Positions 54,718-63,767 of a DNA stretch of 64,000 bases are shown one piece after another. Where the stretch lies: the NCBI RefSeq assembly GCF_007859765.1, contig NZ_SIHJ01000001.1, forward strand, positions 2,481,311-2,545,310. The letters are read 5' to 3'. The number at the start of each line of letters is the position of its first letter. Position 1 is the first letter of the stretch. Source of the stretch: Posidoniimonas corsicana (GTDB taxonomy: Bacteria; Planctomycetota; Planctomycetia; Pirellulales; Lacipirellulaceae). Under the pieces are notes generated by a model. That model was not told where the DNA came from, made no database searches, and was given only the letters and a program-made list of their open reading frames with translations. Position numbers and translations under genes: made by a program.

Positions 54718-55929
54718 GTGTCTAGCCGTTTTTCGAGTGTTGAAGAAGCCGTCGAGGCGATCCGCAAAGGCCGGATTGTCGTGGTCGTGGACGCCGAGGA
54801 CCGCGAGAACGAGGGCGACTTCGTCTGCGCCGCCGAGAAGGTGACCACCGAGACGGTCAACTTTATGATCACGCACGGCCGCGGGCAGCTGTGCGCGCCG
54901 GTGCTGCCGGAGGTGAGCGAGCGGCTCGGCCTGCACGCGATGGTGGAGAACAACAACGCCCCGCTGCGGACCAACTACACCGTGCCGGTCGACCACCGCA
55001 CGGCCCGAACCGGCATCACCGCCGGCGAACGCGCCACGACCATCAAGGCGCTGTGCGACCCGAAGAGCGTGCCCACGGACTTCGTCCGGCCGGGGCACCT
55101 GTTCCCGCTGGTGGCCAAGGAGGGCGGCGTGCTCCGCCGCGCGGGCCACACCGAGGCCGCCGTGGACCTGGCCCGCATGGCCGGGCTGACCCCCGCCGGC
55201 GTGCTCTGCGAGATCCTCAACGACACCGGCGACCGCGCCGACCGCGACCAGCTCGCCGCGTTCTGCCAGGAGCACGACCTGCCGATCATCTCGATCGAGC
55301 AGCTCATCGCGTTCCGCCGCGTCGGCGAGAAGCTGGTGCACCGCGAGGCCGAGGCCAACCTGCCGACCAGGTACGGCGAGGGCCGCATCATCTGCTACCG
55401 CGTTGAGCACGAGACCATGGAGCCGGTGGTGTTCACCATGGGCGACCTCGACGCCGCCGACGCGCCGCTCGTGCGGCTGCACTCGTCGTGCTTCACCGGC
55501 GACCTGCTCGAGTCGCTCCGCTGCGACTGCGGCGACCAGCTCCACATGGCGCTGGACATGATCAGCCGCGAGGGCGTGGGCGCGCTGGTCTACCTGCCGC
55601 AGGAGGGCCGGGGCATCGGCCTGCCCGCCAAGATCAAGGCCTACGCGCTGCAAGACCAGGGCATGGACACGGTCGAGGCGAACGTGGCGCTCGGCTTCAA
55701 GGTCGACTCCCGCGACTACGGCGTCGGCATCCAGCTGCTCAAGGACCTCGGCCTGCGGAAGATCCGGCTGCTGACCAACAACCCCAAGAAGACCGACGCG
55801 TTTGTCTACGGCGGGTACGACCTCGAGGTGGTCGACCAGGTGCCGATCGTGCCGCCGATCCACGAGCACAACGAGAAGTACCTCAGCACCAAACGCGACA
55901 AGATGGGCCACCAGCTGCCGGGGGCCTGA
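54718..55929 (+). CDS. ribBA: Bifunctional DHBP synthase / GTP cyclohydrolase II
   Basis: 403 residues. Residues 1-205 make dihydroxybutanone phosphate from ribulose 5-phosphate (DRENEGDF metal-binding Glu, THGRGQLCAP, RAGHTEAAVDLA). Residues 206-403 open GTP at the start of riboflavin synthesis (zinc Cys in HSSCFTGDLLESLRCDCGDQLH; YLPQEGRGIGLPAKIKAYALQDQG; RLLTNNPKKTDA). Both catalytic centres look complete. GTG start. Confidence 0.95.
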   Translation: MSSRFSSVEEAVEAIRKGRIVVVVDAEDRENEGDFVCAAEKVTTETVNFMITHGRGQLCAPVLPEVSERLGLHAMVENNNAPLRTNYTVPVDHRTARTGITAGERATTIKALCDPKSVPTDFVRPGHLFPLVAKEGGVLRRAGHTEAAVDLARMAGLTPAGVLCEILNDTGDRADRDQLAAFCQEHDLPIISIEQLIAFRRVGEKLVHREAEANLPTRYGEGRIICYRVEHETMEPVVFTMGDLDAADAPLVRLHSSCFTGDLLESLRCDCGDQLHMALDMISREGVGALVYLPQEGRGIGLPAKIKAYALQDQGMDTVEANVALGFKVDSRDYGVGIQLLKDLGLRKIRLLTNNPKKTDAFVYGGYDLEVVDQVPIVPPIHEHNEKYLSTKRDKMGHQLPGA

Positions 55930-55930
55930 C

Positions 55931-55990
55931 GAAAGGGGAAAGGCGAAAGGGGAAGTTGCACGCGTCACCCATCGCCTTTCTCCTTTGGGA
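55931..55990. repeat. GGGGAAAG palindromic repeat, copy 2
   Basis: Purine-rich GAAAGGGGAAAGGCGAAAGG followed 25 nt later by the pyrimidine arm TCGCCTTTCTCCTTTGG. Right after ribBA; related to 51389-51456. Confidence 0.5.
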
Positions 55991-56011
55991 ATCTCACTCC
56001 AGGATGGCCCT

Positions 56012-56461
56012 GTGCTACGACTGCACGCCAATGTGTTCGCCGAGCCGCCCGCCGCGATTGACGGGCCCGCGGTAGAGCTGCGTGGCGAGAGGCTGGCGAC
56101 CCTGCTCAGCCAGACCGGCGGCCCGCCGGAGTTTGTTGCGACCCTGCCCGTCACGTTCGAGGCGATGCAGCAGTCGCTCCGCAACCTGCCCCGCACCGAC
56201 ACCGAGCCCGACGGCTTCTTCCTGGTCACCGGTCACGAGCCGGTTGAGGCCGGTGAAACGTTCTGGCGACTCAACGGCCACATGCACGAGCACCAGGGCC
56301 GCGTGCACCGCGTCGAGCTGAACGGCGAGTGCCCCGAGCTCATTCTCGACGCCGTGCTGGGCACGATGGGCTGGCCCGAGGCGCCGGTGGTCTACCAGTT
56401 GGTGCAGGAGGGCGTGACGCTGCGGGAGCCGGAGTTCCGAGGGTGGGCCGCGGCGGAGTGA
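56012..56461 (+). CDS. Hypothetical protein
   Basis: 149 residues from GTG 56012, after AGGA. Alpha/beta, soluble: LRLHANVFAEPP, LPRTDTEPDGFFLVTGHEPVEAGETFWRLNGHMHEHQGRVHRVELNG, then a C-terminal LVQEGVTLREPEFRGW. No known family. It lies 82 nt after ribBA and could share its transcript. Confidence 0.7.
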   Translation: MLRLHANVFAEPPAAIDGPAVELRGERLATLLSQTGGPPEFVATLPVTFEAMQQSLRNLPRTDTEPDGFFLVTGHEPVEAGETFWRLNGHMHEHQGRVHRVELNGECPELILDAVLGTMGWPEAPVVYQLVQEGVTLREPEFRGWAAAE

Positions 56462-56553
56462 CGGGGCGATTGTCGGTTGGGTGTTCGAACCGCCAAGACG
56501 CCAAAGAGGGTGATTGTGATCTAGTCTTGGCCGCCACCGATTCTGGCTCAGTC

Positions 56554-56868
56554 CTAGCCATGCCACGCGTCGCGCATGGGGCCCGCTTTGGCGGCGACGA
56601 TCTCTGCTTGTGCGTGAAGCCATTGCAGAACCGCCTGGCGGTCTTCGTCGGTAGCCGAACCTCGCCACGGCCCTGCAACGAATCCAGAGTACTCTCGGAG
56701 TCCACCTCCCCCGAACTGCAGGTTGCGCGATTCGATCATTTCGATGAATTCGTCAAGCACGGAGTTTCTCGTTGCTGCCGATACTCTTGGATCGGTTGCA
56801 AATGCGATCTCAAACCCGTACTCGCGGAACTCTCCCAGCCGAAGCTTCTTGCGTAGCCGTTTCTTCAT
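56554..56868 (-). CDS. YggL (DUF469) family protein
   Basis: 104 residues from ATG 56868. It starts MKKRLRKKLRLGEFREYGFEIAF, the family signature, then EFIEMIESRNLQFGGGG and VAGPWRGSATDEDRQAVLQWL. YggL-like proteins are small factors linked to ribosomes in enterobacteria. The frame upstream of 56868 runs through a repeat and is probably not translated. Confidence 0.85.
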   Translation of the reverse strand: MKKRLRKKLRLGEFREYGFEIAFATDPRVSAATRNSVLDEFIEMIESRNLQFGGGGLREYSGFVAGPWRGSATDEDRQAVLQWLHAQAEIVAAKAGPMRDAWHG

Positions 56869-56901
56869 GAGGCTCTGGAGTGTGAGAAGAGTTTCGGCGG
56901 G

Positions 56902-56989
56902 TGCCGGGGGCGCTCCGCGACAGCGGAAGCCCCCGACAGTTGGCGGGAAGCGGTTGGTACTTCGCGGGGGCTTCCCTTGCGGGAGCGCC
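56902..56989. repeat. 88-nt dispersed repeat, copy 1
   Basis: Starts with TGCCGGGGGCGCTCCGCGA and ends in TGCGGGAGCGCC. It is 80-90% identical to 57362-57449 in the same orientation. Its ends form inverted arms (GGGGGCGCTCC / GGGAGCGCCCCC), so it is a MITE- or REP-like unit. Confidence 0.75.
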
Positions 56990-57081
56990 CCCGGCCCCCG
57001 GCGTTTGCTGGCTGAGGGGGCGACCGACAAGACGCCAAGACGCCAGGTAGGGTTACTTCGGCTGCGCCGGGCGTCAGAGGT

Positions 57082-57318
57082 CTACACAACTCTTGAGCTT
57101 CCGGTTGGCGTCGGCGGTTGCTTCGTTGGCCGATGGGAAGGCTGTTTGCCCCGTCCGCGGTGGGCGAGAAGAACGCCTGACAAGACCAACATCGCGCCGA
57201 GGAACGATAGGCTGACATCGATTCCAATTAGGTGGTACGTCCTCGCGAGGTCGAGCAGCGTCACGCCAAGACCGAGGCCGATCAGGATCCCGCCGAAGTA
57301 GATGAGGTTGGGTCTCAT
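57082..57318 (-). CDS. Small two-helix membrane protein
   Basis: 78 residues: two membrane helices (about 5-25 and 34-51, LIYFGGILIGLGLGVTLLDL, VSLSFLGAMLVLSGVLLA) and a basic Pro/Ser-rich tail. Function unknown. Lies between the two 88-nt repeats. Confidence 0.6.
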   Translation of the reverse strand: MRPNLIYFGGILIGLGLGVTLLDLARTYHLIGIDVSLSFLGAMLVLSGVLLAHRGRGKQPSHRPTKQPPTPTGSSRVV

Positions 57319-57361
57319 ACTGGCGCCTTGAGGAGAGGTTGACGGGTGTGAGCTATCCGGG

Positions 57362-57449
57362 CGCCGGGGGCGCTCCGCGATAGCGGAAGCCCCCGACGGA
57401 TGTCGTGAAACGGTCGGTACTTCGCGGGGGCTTCCCTTGTGGGAGCGCC
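57362..57449. repeat. 88-nt dispersed repeat, copy 2
   Basis: Same unit as 56902-56989 with several substitutions in the middle; both end arms are preserved. The two copies flank the small membrane protein gene, in direct orientation. Confidence 0.75.
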
Positions 57450-57492
57450 GCCGCCACCATCCGCTGTTAGAGCCTGACTATGACCATTCTCC

Positions 57493-57924
57493 TTAGGTCC
57501 AGCCGTACTCGGAATACGCACTCGCGCTGAGCGTTCCCTGAATAGCTTGGCGGACATATGGGACCATGTTTTCAGGCAGTGCCTCAACGCTGAACCAAGA
57601 GAGTTGGCGGCACTTATGAGGCTCTCGATTGACTGGCTCGCCTGACCACTCATCGGCAGTGAAGAAGAACGACACCCGCTCCTCGGCAGCTTTGCGATGA
57701 ACCACGTGGCACAAACGCAAGTTGGTCTCGGCTATCGTCAGTCCCGCTTCCTCGGCTGCTTCACGCACCATGCCATGCCGCGCCGTCTCGCCAGGTTCCA
57801 CGTGGCCAGCGACGACGCTGTACTTTCCATCTTCATAGCCGGTGTTTTGTCGGAGGAGTAACAAGACGTGTTGATCCCGAAACAGCAACAGATGCGACTC
57901 AGGAATGACACTACTGCGCGCCAT
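57493..57924 (-). CDS. NUDIX hydrolase
   Basis: 143 residues. Nudix box GHVEPGETARHGMVREAAEEAGL (near 40-62) with all catalytic Glu and Arg residues. Such enzymes hydrolyse nucleoside diphosphates linked to another moiety; the substrate cannot be told. Base composition is lower in GC than the flanking genes, which may mean recent arrival. Confidence 0.92.
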   Translation of the reverse strand: MARSSVIPESHLLLFRDQHVLLLLRQNTGYEDGKYSVVAGHVEPGETARHGMVREAAEEAGLTIAETNLRLCHVVHRKAAEERVSFFFTADEWSGEPVNREPHKCRQLSWFSVEALPENMVPYVRQAIQGTLSASAYSEYGWT

Positions 57925-57970
57925 GTTGTCGTCTGAAGTTACTGTTTAGGAAACAAGACTCTCCGCCCTC

Positions 57971-58879
57971 TTACTCCGCCTCCCACTCCACCCCGTTCAC
58001 CTTCGCAAGCGCCAGCATCAGGGCGTGGGTTCCGTCGCGGGCGTGGCCCTGGGCGGCGGCGGCTCGGTAGAGCTGGTCGCACAGCGCCAGGCCGGGGAGG
58101 CTGAGGTTCATGCGGCGGGCCTCCTCCAGCACGATCCGCATGTCCTTGAGGAAGTGCTCGATGTAGAAGCCGGGCGCGAAGTTGCCGTCGATAATGCGGG
58201 GGCCCAGGTTCGTCAGCGACCAGCTGCCCGCCGCGCCGGAGCCGACCGACTCGAGCACCGTGGTCGGGTCGAGGCCCGCCTTGGCGGCGTACAGCAGCGC
58301 CTCGCAGACGCTGATCATCTGGCCGGCGACCAGCGTCTGGTTGACGCACTTGGTGTGCTGCCCGGCGCCGGGGCCGCCCTGGCGGACGTACTTGGCGCCC
58401 ATCAGCTCCCACAGCGGGTTGAGGGCGGCGACCGTGTGCTCGTCGCCGCCGATCATGATCGACAGCGCGCCGTTCTTGGCGCCCACATCGCCGCCGGACA
58501 CGGGGGCGTCGATGCTCACCACGCCCTTGTCCGCGGCGCGGTGGGCGATCTCCTCGGCCAGCGACGGCTCGCTGGTGGTCATGTCGACCAGCACGGCGCC
58601 GCTGCTGGCGCCTGCCAACGCGCCATCGTCGCCGAGCGCCACCGCGCGGACGTCGGCCGGGTAGCCGACAATCGTGAACGTGACGTCGCTCCGCTCGGCG
58701 ACCGCGTAGGGCGAGTCGGCCCACTCGGCGCCGGCGTCCAGCAACGGCTGGGCCTTCTTCTTGGTGCGGTTGCTGACCGTTAGCCGGTAGCCCGCCGCCT
58801 GCAGGTGGCCGGCCATGCTGAGGCCCATCACGCCGGTTCCGATCCAGCCGACGCGCGTCGTTTCAGGAGAGATGTTCAT
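57971..58879 (-). CDS. NAD(P)-dependent beta-hydroxyacid dehydrogenase
   Basis: 302 residues. 3-hydroxyisobutyrate/tartronate-semialdehyde reductase family: nucleotide motif [17 protein letters not shown] (near 9-25), substrate motif [14 protein letters not shown] (near 123-136), and catalytic Lys in [18 protein letters not shown] (near 178). Reduces or oxidises a beta-hydroxy acid or semialdehyde. No operon partner. Confidence 0.92.
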   Translation of the reverse strand: MNISPETTRVGWIGTGVMGLSMAGHLQAAGYRLTVSNRTKKKAQPLLDAGAEWADSPYAVAERSDVTFTIVGYPADVRAVALGDDGALAGASSGAVLVDMTTSEPSLAEEIAHRAADKGVVSIDAPVSGGDVGAKNGALSIMIGGDEHTVAALNPLWELMGAKYVRQGGPGAGQHTKCVNQTLVAGQMISVCEALLYAAKAGLDPTTVLESVGSGAAGSWSLTNLGPRIIDGNFAPGFYIEHFLKDMRIVLEEARRMNLSLPGLALCDQLYRAAAAQGHARDGTHALMLALAKVNGVEWEAE

Positions 58880-58969
58880 CCCGCCATCGTGACAGATTTG
58901 CGGTGGGCGTCCAAGCGACGTGGCGGCAGAACGCGATCGCTAGGAATTGGCCGAAGGCCAACATGCGGG

Positions 58970-59887
58970 CTACGGAAGCAGGTTCTCGGGCACGCCGTTG
59001 GGGAACTCCAGGTCGATGACCTCTTTGATGTACTTCACGCGGTTGGCCGGTTTGGGGTGGGTGCTGAGCATCTCGGGCGGGCCGCCCCCGCCGCCGGCCT
59101 CGTCGAGCACCTCCATCAGACCGATCATGGCGTGCGGGTCGTAGCCCGCTTCGGCGCACAGCCGGACGCCCCAGCGGTCGCTCTCCAGCTCGTCCTCGCG
59201 GCCGTAGCTCATGCTGACCATCTGGGCGATCATCTGCGACATCCGCTGGCTGTTGACGTCGCCGCCGGCGACGCCGCCCGCCGCGGCCAGGCCGGCGAAC
59301 AGCTTCTGCTGGGCCATCCGCTTGTTGCCGTGCCGCTCGATCACATGGCCGATCTCGTGCCCCAGCACGCCCGCCAGCTCGCCCTCGGTGTCCAGGCGGC
59401 GGTAGAGCGCCTCGGTGATGAACACCTGGCCGCCGGGCAGCGCGAACGCGTTGACGGTCTGCGGGTCGGCCAGCAGCGTGAAGTTGAACTGGTACGGGTT
59501 GTGGAGCTCGACGCCCTTTTCTTGCGAGAGCTTGTCCATGTACTCCTCCAATCCCCGCAGCAGGCGGACGCCCATCCGGTGGACCCGGTCGACCGCGGCG
59601 CCGTCACGGCTGACGCCGCGGTGCTGCTGGATCATCTCCGGCGCCGCCTGGGCGCCGAGGGCCATTTCCTGCCGCTCGTCAGCTAGCGCCACGCGCTCCA
59701 CCTCGCCGGTGATCTGGTTCTTGTCGCCGGGGCTGCCGTAGTACGAGATCAGCGCGAAGATCGCCAGCCCGGCCGCGATCAGCAGCCGCATCTTGAAGCT
59801 GCTGCCAAACATCGGCCGGCTGCTGCGGCGGCCGTACCCGCCGGACTGGCGGGGGCGGGAGGGCATCGGGAAGCGGATTCTGGCCAT
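58970..59887 (-). CDS. M48-family zinc metalloprotease
   Basis: 305 residues. One N-terminal membrane helix (FKMRLLIAAGLAIFALISYY, near 32-50) and a catalytic domain: FALPGGQVFITEALYRR, HEIGHVIERHG (zinc His and catalytic Glu, near 177-181), EDELESDRWGVRL (third ligand), MLSTHPKPANRVKYI. Similar to BepA/Oma1-type envelope quality-control proteases. Confidence 0.92.
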   Translation of the reverse strand: MARIRFPMPSRPRQSGGYGRRSSRPMFGSSFKMRLLIAAGLAIFALISYYGSPGDKNQITGEVERVALADERQEMALGAQAAPEMIQQHRGVSRDGAAVDRVHRMGVRLLRGLEEYMDKLSQEKGVELHNPYQFNFTLLADPQTVNAFALPGGQVFITEALYRRLDTEGELAGVLGHEIGHVIERHGNKRMAQQKLFAGLAAAGGVAGGDVNSQRMSQMIAQMVSMSYGREDELESDRWGVRLCAEAGYDPHAMIGLMEVLDEAGGGGGPPEMLSTHPKPANRVKYIKEVIDLEFPNGVPENLLP

Positions 59888-60028
59888 GATGGGACGACGA
59901 TCGAATCAGGGGGCGCGGAAGGTCTGCCGCAGTATAGCAATAGGGCTGCCAAAACGGGGAGAAGCGGCGCAATAATTGATCAACGCGGCGCCCGCTAATG
60001 AACGCTCCTCTAACAGGCCCCAAGCAGC

Positions 60029-60301
60029 ATGAAACCGACGATCCAGATCACCTACTGCACCGGCTGCCGGTGGATGCTGCGGGCGGCTTGGATGGCCCAG
60101 GAGCTGCTGTCTACCTTCGAGCAGGAGCTGGGCGGCGTGACGCTTGTCCCGGGCGAGGGCGGGGTGTTCGAGATCTCGGTCGGGGATCAGCGGGTCTGGT
60201 CCCGCGAGCACGACGGCGGGTTCCCCGAGATCAAGGTGCTGAAGCAGCGGGTCCGCGACGCGATCGCGCCGGACAAGTCGCTGGGGCACTCCGATCGGTG
60301 A
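60029..60301 (+). CDS. SelT/SelW/SelH family (Rdx) protein
   Basis: 90 residues. Thioredoxin-like fold with YCTGCRWMLRAAWMAQELL near the N-terminus: the CxxC motif has Cys where many relatives have selenocysteine. The C-terminal half (DGGFPEIKVLKQRVRDAI) fits. Probably a redox protein. Confidence 0.88.
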   Translation: MKPTIQITYCTGCRWMLRAAWMAQELLSTFEQELGGVTLVPGEGGVFEISVGDQRVWSREHDGGFPEIKVLKQRVRDAIAPDKSLGHSDR

Positions 60302-60431
60302 GTGACTCTCGGGGCACAGTTAGCGTTGCGGCTTTGCCGCATGATTCGCGCCTGAGGCACGGCGCTTCCTGGCCTGCTAGAATGGGGGCCGAGCCGCCCG
60401 CCCCAGATCCACCCCTGCAAGGTTCTCTAAC

Positions 60432-61346
60432 ATGCAACGCCGTGACTTCCTGACCACCGCCGCCGCCGCGGGGATCGCCGCCGCCGCCGGGACCACGTCG
60501 GCCCAGCAGGCCGCCGAGCCCAAACGCCGCTTCCACCTGAAGTACGCGCCGCACTTCACGCTGTTCGACAACCTGGCCGGTCGGGATCAAGTCGCGCAGC
60601 TCGAGTTTGCCGCCGACCAGGGCTTCACCGCCTGGGAGTGGAACGAAGCAAAGATGAAGTCCGCGGACGAGCAGGAGCGGGTCGCCAAGGCGATGGACCG
60701 GCTCGGCATGACCATGGGCGTGTTCGTGGCGTACGGCATCGGCTCGTTCGGCAAGAAGTCGTTCACCAGCGACGACCAGGGCATGAAGGAGCAGGTGCTC
60801 AAGGAGATTACCGAGAGCGTCGAGGTCGCCAAGCGGGTCAACGCCAAGTGGATGACCGTCGTGCCGGGCGCGTACGACAACCACCTGGAGGAGGGCTACC
60901 AGACCGCCAACTGCATCGAGCTGCTAAAACGCTGCTCAGAGATCCTCGAGCCGCACGGGCTGGTGATGGTGCTCGAGCCGCTCAACTGGTGGGCGAACCA
61001 CCCGGGCCTGTTCCTCCGCGAGACGCCCCAGGCGTTCAACATCTGCCGCGCCGTCGATAGCCCGGCGTGCAAGATCCTGTTCGACATCTACCACCAGCAG
61101 ATCCAGGAGGGGAACCTGATCCCCAACATCGACCGCGCGTACAGCGAGATCGGGTACTTCCAGTGCGGCGACAACCCGGGCCGCAAGGAACCCGGCACCG
61201 GCGAGATCAACTACAAGAACGTGTTCAAGCACATCTACGAGAAGGGCTTCGAAGGCGTGATGGGCATGGAGCACGGCAAGAGCATCGGCGGCAAGGAGGG
61301 CGACCAGGCCCTGATCGACGCCTACGTGCAGGCCGACAGCTTCTGA
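60432..61346 (+). CDS. Exported hydroxypyruvate isomerase-like TIM barrel protein
   Basis: 304 residues. Twin-arginine signal (MQRRDFLTTAAAAGIAAAA). AP-endonuclease-2-type TIM barrel: FTAWEWNE, KWMTVVPGAYD, LEPLNWWANHPG, ILFDIYHQQIQEGN, GYFQCGDNPGRKEPGTGEINYK, GVMGMEHGKS. Typical Glu and His metal ligands are present. Family members isomerise hydroxypyruvate or related sugars. Planctomycetes often export such enzymes. Confidence 0.9.
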   Translation: MQRRDFLTTAAAAGIAAAAGTTSAQQAAEPKRRFHLKYAPHFTLFDNLAGRDQVAQLEFAADQGFTAWEWNEAKMKSADEQERVAKAMDRLGMTMGVFVAYGIGSFGKKSFTSDDQGMKEQVLKEITESVEVAKRVNAKWMTVVPGAYDNHLEEGYQTANCIELLKRCSEILEPHGLVMVLEPLNWWANHPGLFLRETPQAFNICRAVDSPACKILFDIYHQQIQEGNLIPNIDRAYSEIGYFQCGDNPGRKEPGTGEINYKNVFKHIYEKGFEGVMGMEHGKSIGGKEGDQALIDAYVQADSF

Positions 61347-61355
61347 GTCCGTCCG

Positions 61356-61871
61356 TTACTCGACGGGCATCGGCACGGCAACGCCGTTCTGGTTCTGGAA
61401 GTTGGGCGCCGTCGCCGAGATGCCCACGACCATGGTCGCCATGTAGGCGATGGACATCACGAAGCCCGCGATCACGGCGATGCCGAGGCTCTTCCAGACC
61501 GACTTCTGAACCGCCAGCGCGTCCTGCAGCGTGCCCGCCGTTCCGGCCGCCAGGAACCGCTGGATCCGGCTAGCGAACCTGAACAGGTACACCACCGGGA
61601 AGAGGTAGCACGCGATCAGGCCCAGGTAGAACAGCAGCAGGGTGATCGCCATCCCCGACGGCAGGCCCGGCCCGCCCAGCGCGACGGCCGCGGCCATGCC
61701 CAGGGTGCCTAAGACCATGAAGCCGATGCCCACCACGCCCAGGATCGCCAGGAACAGCACCCAAGGGCGCGTCGCGCGGAGGCTCGACGCCACGCCCGTG
61801 TTGATCAGCGACTGGTCTTCGGCTCCCACGGCGGGGCTCTGGAATGGGTTCTCGGCGGGGGAGTCGGGCAC
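61356..61871 (-). CDS. Membrane protein (DUF5362-like)
   Basis: 171 residues from GTG 61871, with GGAG 8 nt upstream; the longer frame to 61967 is not needed. Acidic N-terminal tail (DSPAENPFQSP), then four membrane helices (about 37-60, 68-92, 127-150) with a loop FRFASRIQRFLAAGTAGTLQDALAVQKSVWKSLG between. Function unknown. Convergent with the isomerase gene. Confidence 0.78.
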   Translation of the reverse strand: MPDSPAENPFQSPAVGAEDQSLINTGVASSLRATRPWVLFLAILGVVGIGFMVLGTLGMAAAVALGGPGLPSGMAITLLLFYLGLIACYLFPVVYLFRFASRIQRFLAAGTAGTLQDALAVQKSVWKSLGIAVIAGFVMSIAYMATMVVGISATAPNFQNQNGVAVPMPVE

Positions 61872-62009
61872 GTTGTTTCTCCGATCGAGGGGCGTCGTCG
61901 CCGGCGATTGTAGCACGCGGGGCCCCGTGGCATTAATCGCTGGAAATCGATCCGGCGGGTAGGTCATAATACCGGACCCCTAATCCCGCACACCTGCTCA
62001 GGATCACGC

Positions 62010-62912
62010 ATGCATCTCCGCTCCCGCCTTGTTGTCGTTGGGTTCTCTATCGCGTTGCTGGCGGCGCTCGTCGCTCAGCCGGCGGCCGCCGCCGAAGAGG
62101 GCGATTCGTCGCAGGACCGCCCGGCGCGCATCCTGTTCGTCACGCAGAGCGGCGGCTTCAAGCACCCGACCGTCACGCGCAAGGCGTCGGACCTGTCGCA
62201 CGCTGAGCGGGCGCTCAAGCAGCTGGGCGTGGAGAGCGGCGAGTTCCGCGTCGACTGCACGCAGGACGTCCAGCGGGACTTCAAGCCGGAGCTGATCAAG
62301 AACTACGACATCGTGGCGTTCTTCACCACCGGCACGATGAACGACAAGTCACGCATCCTGCCGATCCCCAAAGAGACGCTCGACTGGTTCCTCAATGACT
62401 GGCTGAAGCAGAAGGGGCACGGCTTCCTGGGCGTGCACTCCGCGGCCGACACCTACGAAGACTACAAACCGTACTGGGACATGATCGGCGGCTCGTTCAA
62501 CGGGCACCCGTGGGGCTCGAACACCACGGTCACCATCAGCGTGCACGACCAGGACCACCCGGCCGCCAAGCCGTGGGGTGAGGAGTTCGTCATCACCGAC
62601 GAGATCTACCAGTTCAAGAACTGGCAGCCGGAGAAGGTCCGCGTGCTGATGAGCCTGAACATGGAGAAGACCGACCTCAAGAAGCCGTACCACGTGCCCG
62701 TGCTGTGGGTGAAGGAGTACGGCGACGGCCGCGCCATGCACATGAGCCTGGGCCACCGCGAGGACGTGTGGGACAACGAGAAGTACCAGGCTTCGCTGCT
62801 GGGCGGCATCCGCTGGCTGCTTGGCCGCGAGGAGGGGGACGCCACGCCGAACCCGGAGCTCTCCGCCGAACAAGAGAAGCAAGCCAAGGCGGCGGTCGCG
62901 AAGGCAGGGTAG
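62010..62912 (+). CDS. Secreted ThuA-domain protein
   Basis: 300 residues. Signal peptide (VVVGFSIALLAALVAQPAAAA), then ThuA fold: RILFVTQSGGFKHPTVTRK, VAFFTTGTMNDKS, GHGFLGVHSAADTYEDYKPYWDMIGGSFNGHPW, DEIYQFKNWQP, VLWVKEYGDGRAMHMSLGHREDVWDNEKY. Related to glutamine amidotransferase-like trehalose-use proteins; the precise substrate is unknown and many copies occur in planctomycetes. Confidence 0.92.
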   Translation: MHLRSRLVVVGFSIALLAALVAQPAAAAEEGDSSQDRPARILFVTQSGGFKHPTVTRKASDLSHAERALKQLGVESGEFRVDCTQDVQRDFKPELIKNYDIVAFFTTGTMNDKSRILPIPKETLDWFLNDWLKQKGHGFLGVHSAADTYEDYKPYWDMIGGSFNGHPWGSNTTVTISVHDQDHPAAKPWGEEFVITDEIYQFKNWQPEKVRVLMSLNMEKTDLKKPYHVPVLWVKEYGDGRAMHMSLGHREDVWDNEKYQASLLGGIRWLLGREEGDATPNPELSAEQEKQAKAAVAKAG

Positions 62913-62939
62913 GCGTAAACGCCGCGGTGCAGACGCGGG

Positions 62940-63695
62940 TTATGCCGAGCGGCCTCGCCGCTCGGCGTCCACGGGAATCGGGATCGCCTGCACGCCACTC
63001 AAGGGTTTGGGCTGCGCGGCAGTAGGCAGCTTCGGCTCGATGAACAGCCGATCGCCCGGCAGCAGCTGGTAGTTGGTGCGGGTGACGCCCTGCACCACCT
63101 CGTGGTAGTTGACCGGCAGCACCTGCGCGACGCCGTTCGGCCTTGCCGAGGGCCGCGAGATGTAGATCGCGGTGTTGCTGTAGTTCTTCACGCCGCCAAC
63201 ACTGGCCATCGCGTCCAGCACGGTGTCGTTGCCGGTGATCGGCAGCTGGGTGATGCTGTCGCCGCCGGCGCCGTTCTTGGTGATCACAAGGTACTTCTTG
63301 CTGTTGTAGGCGTGCACGTCGAGGATGAGCCTGACCTTGTGCCCGTTGTCCGCCAGCTTCTTCTCGATCGCCGCCCGGGCCTCCTCGATTGTGAGCCCGC
63401 TGATCGCGACGCCGCCCAGCTCGCCCAGGCTGATGCGGCCGTCGGGGCCGACCAGGCGTTCGCCCTCGAGCGGGGCCAACTCCGCGGATTGGTCCAGCAG
63501 GGTGATTGCCACAACGTCGGGCGGCTCGATGACGTAGGTTGGCAGCGCGGTCATCGCCGACTCGCTGCCCGGCCCGACTAACAGCCGCAGCGTGTAGAGG
63601 TTGAGCGAGTAGCCGACCGCGACGCCCAGCATGAGCACCAGCAGGCTCTTGAGGCTGAAACGCGGTGTGGGCAGGCTTCTGAGGCGGGACGGCAT
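62940..63695 (-). CDS. Polysaccharide export protein (Wza-like, Poly_export)
   Basis: 251 residues. An N-terminal membrane anchor (LKSLLVLMLGVAVGYSLNLY), then the Poly_export motif (YVIEPPDVVAITLLDQSAELAPLEGERLVGPDGRISLGELGGVAISGLTIEEARAAI) and an SLBB-like beta-grasp (YLVITKNGAGGDSITQLPITGNDTVLDAMASVGG). Shorter than Wza, so probably one of several export components. Confidence 0.88.
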   Translation of the reverse strand: MPSRLRSLPTPRFSLKSLLVLMLGVAVGYSLNLYTLRLLVGPGSESAMTALPTYVIEPPDVVAITLLDQSAELAPLEGERLVGPDGRISLGELGGVAISGLTIEEARAAIEKKLADNGHKVRLILDVHAYNSKKYLVITKNGAGGDSITQLPITGNDTVLDAMASVGGVKNYSNTAIYISRPSARPNGVAQVLPVNYHEVVQGVTRTNYQLLPGDRLFIEPKLPTAAQPKPLSGVQAIPIPVDAERRGRSA

Positions 63696-63767
63696 GGCGG
63701 CTTCCGTGCGGTGCGTGGTTCCCGCGCCCGGGAGTCTACCGTATTGCGATCGGCCGCACAGCCTCAG

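Noticed and set aside
54471-54974. N-terminal 168 residues of the minus-strand frame at 53574
   Set aside because: Low-complexity, antisense to the ribBA start and promoter; the conserved part begins after TTG 54470.
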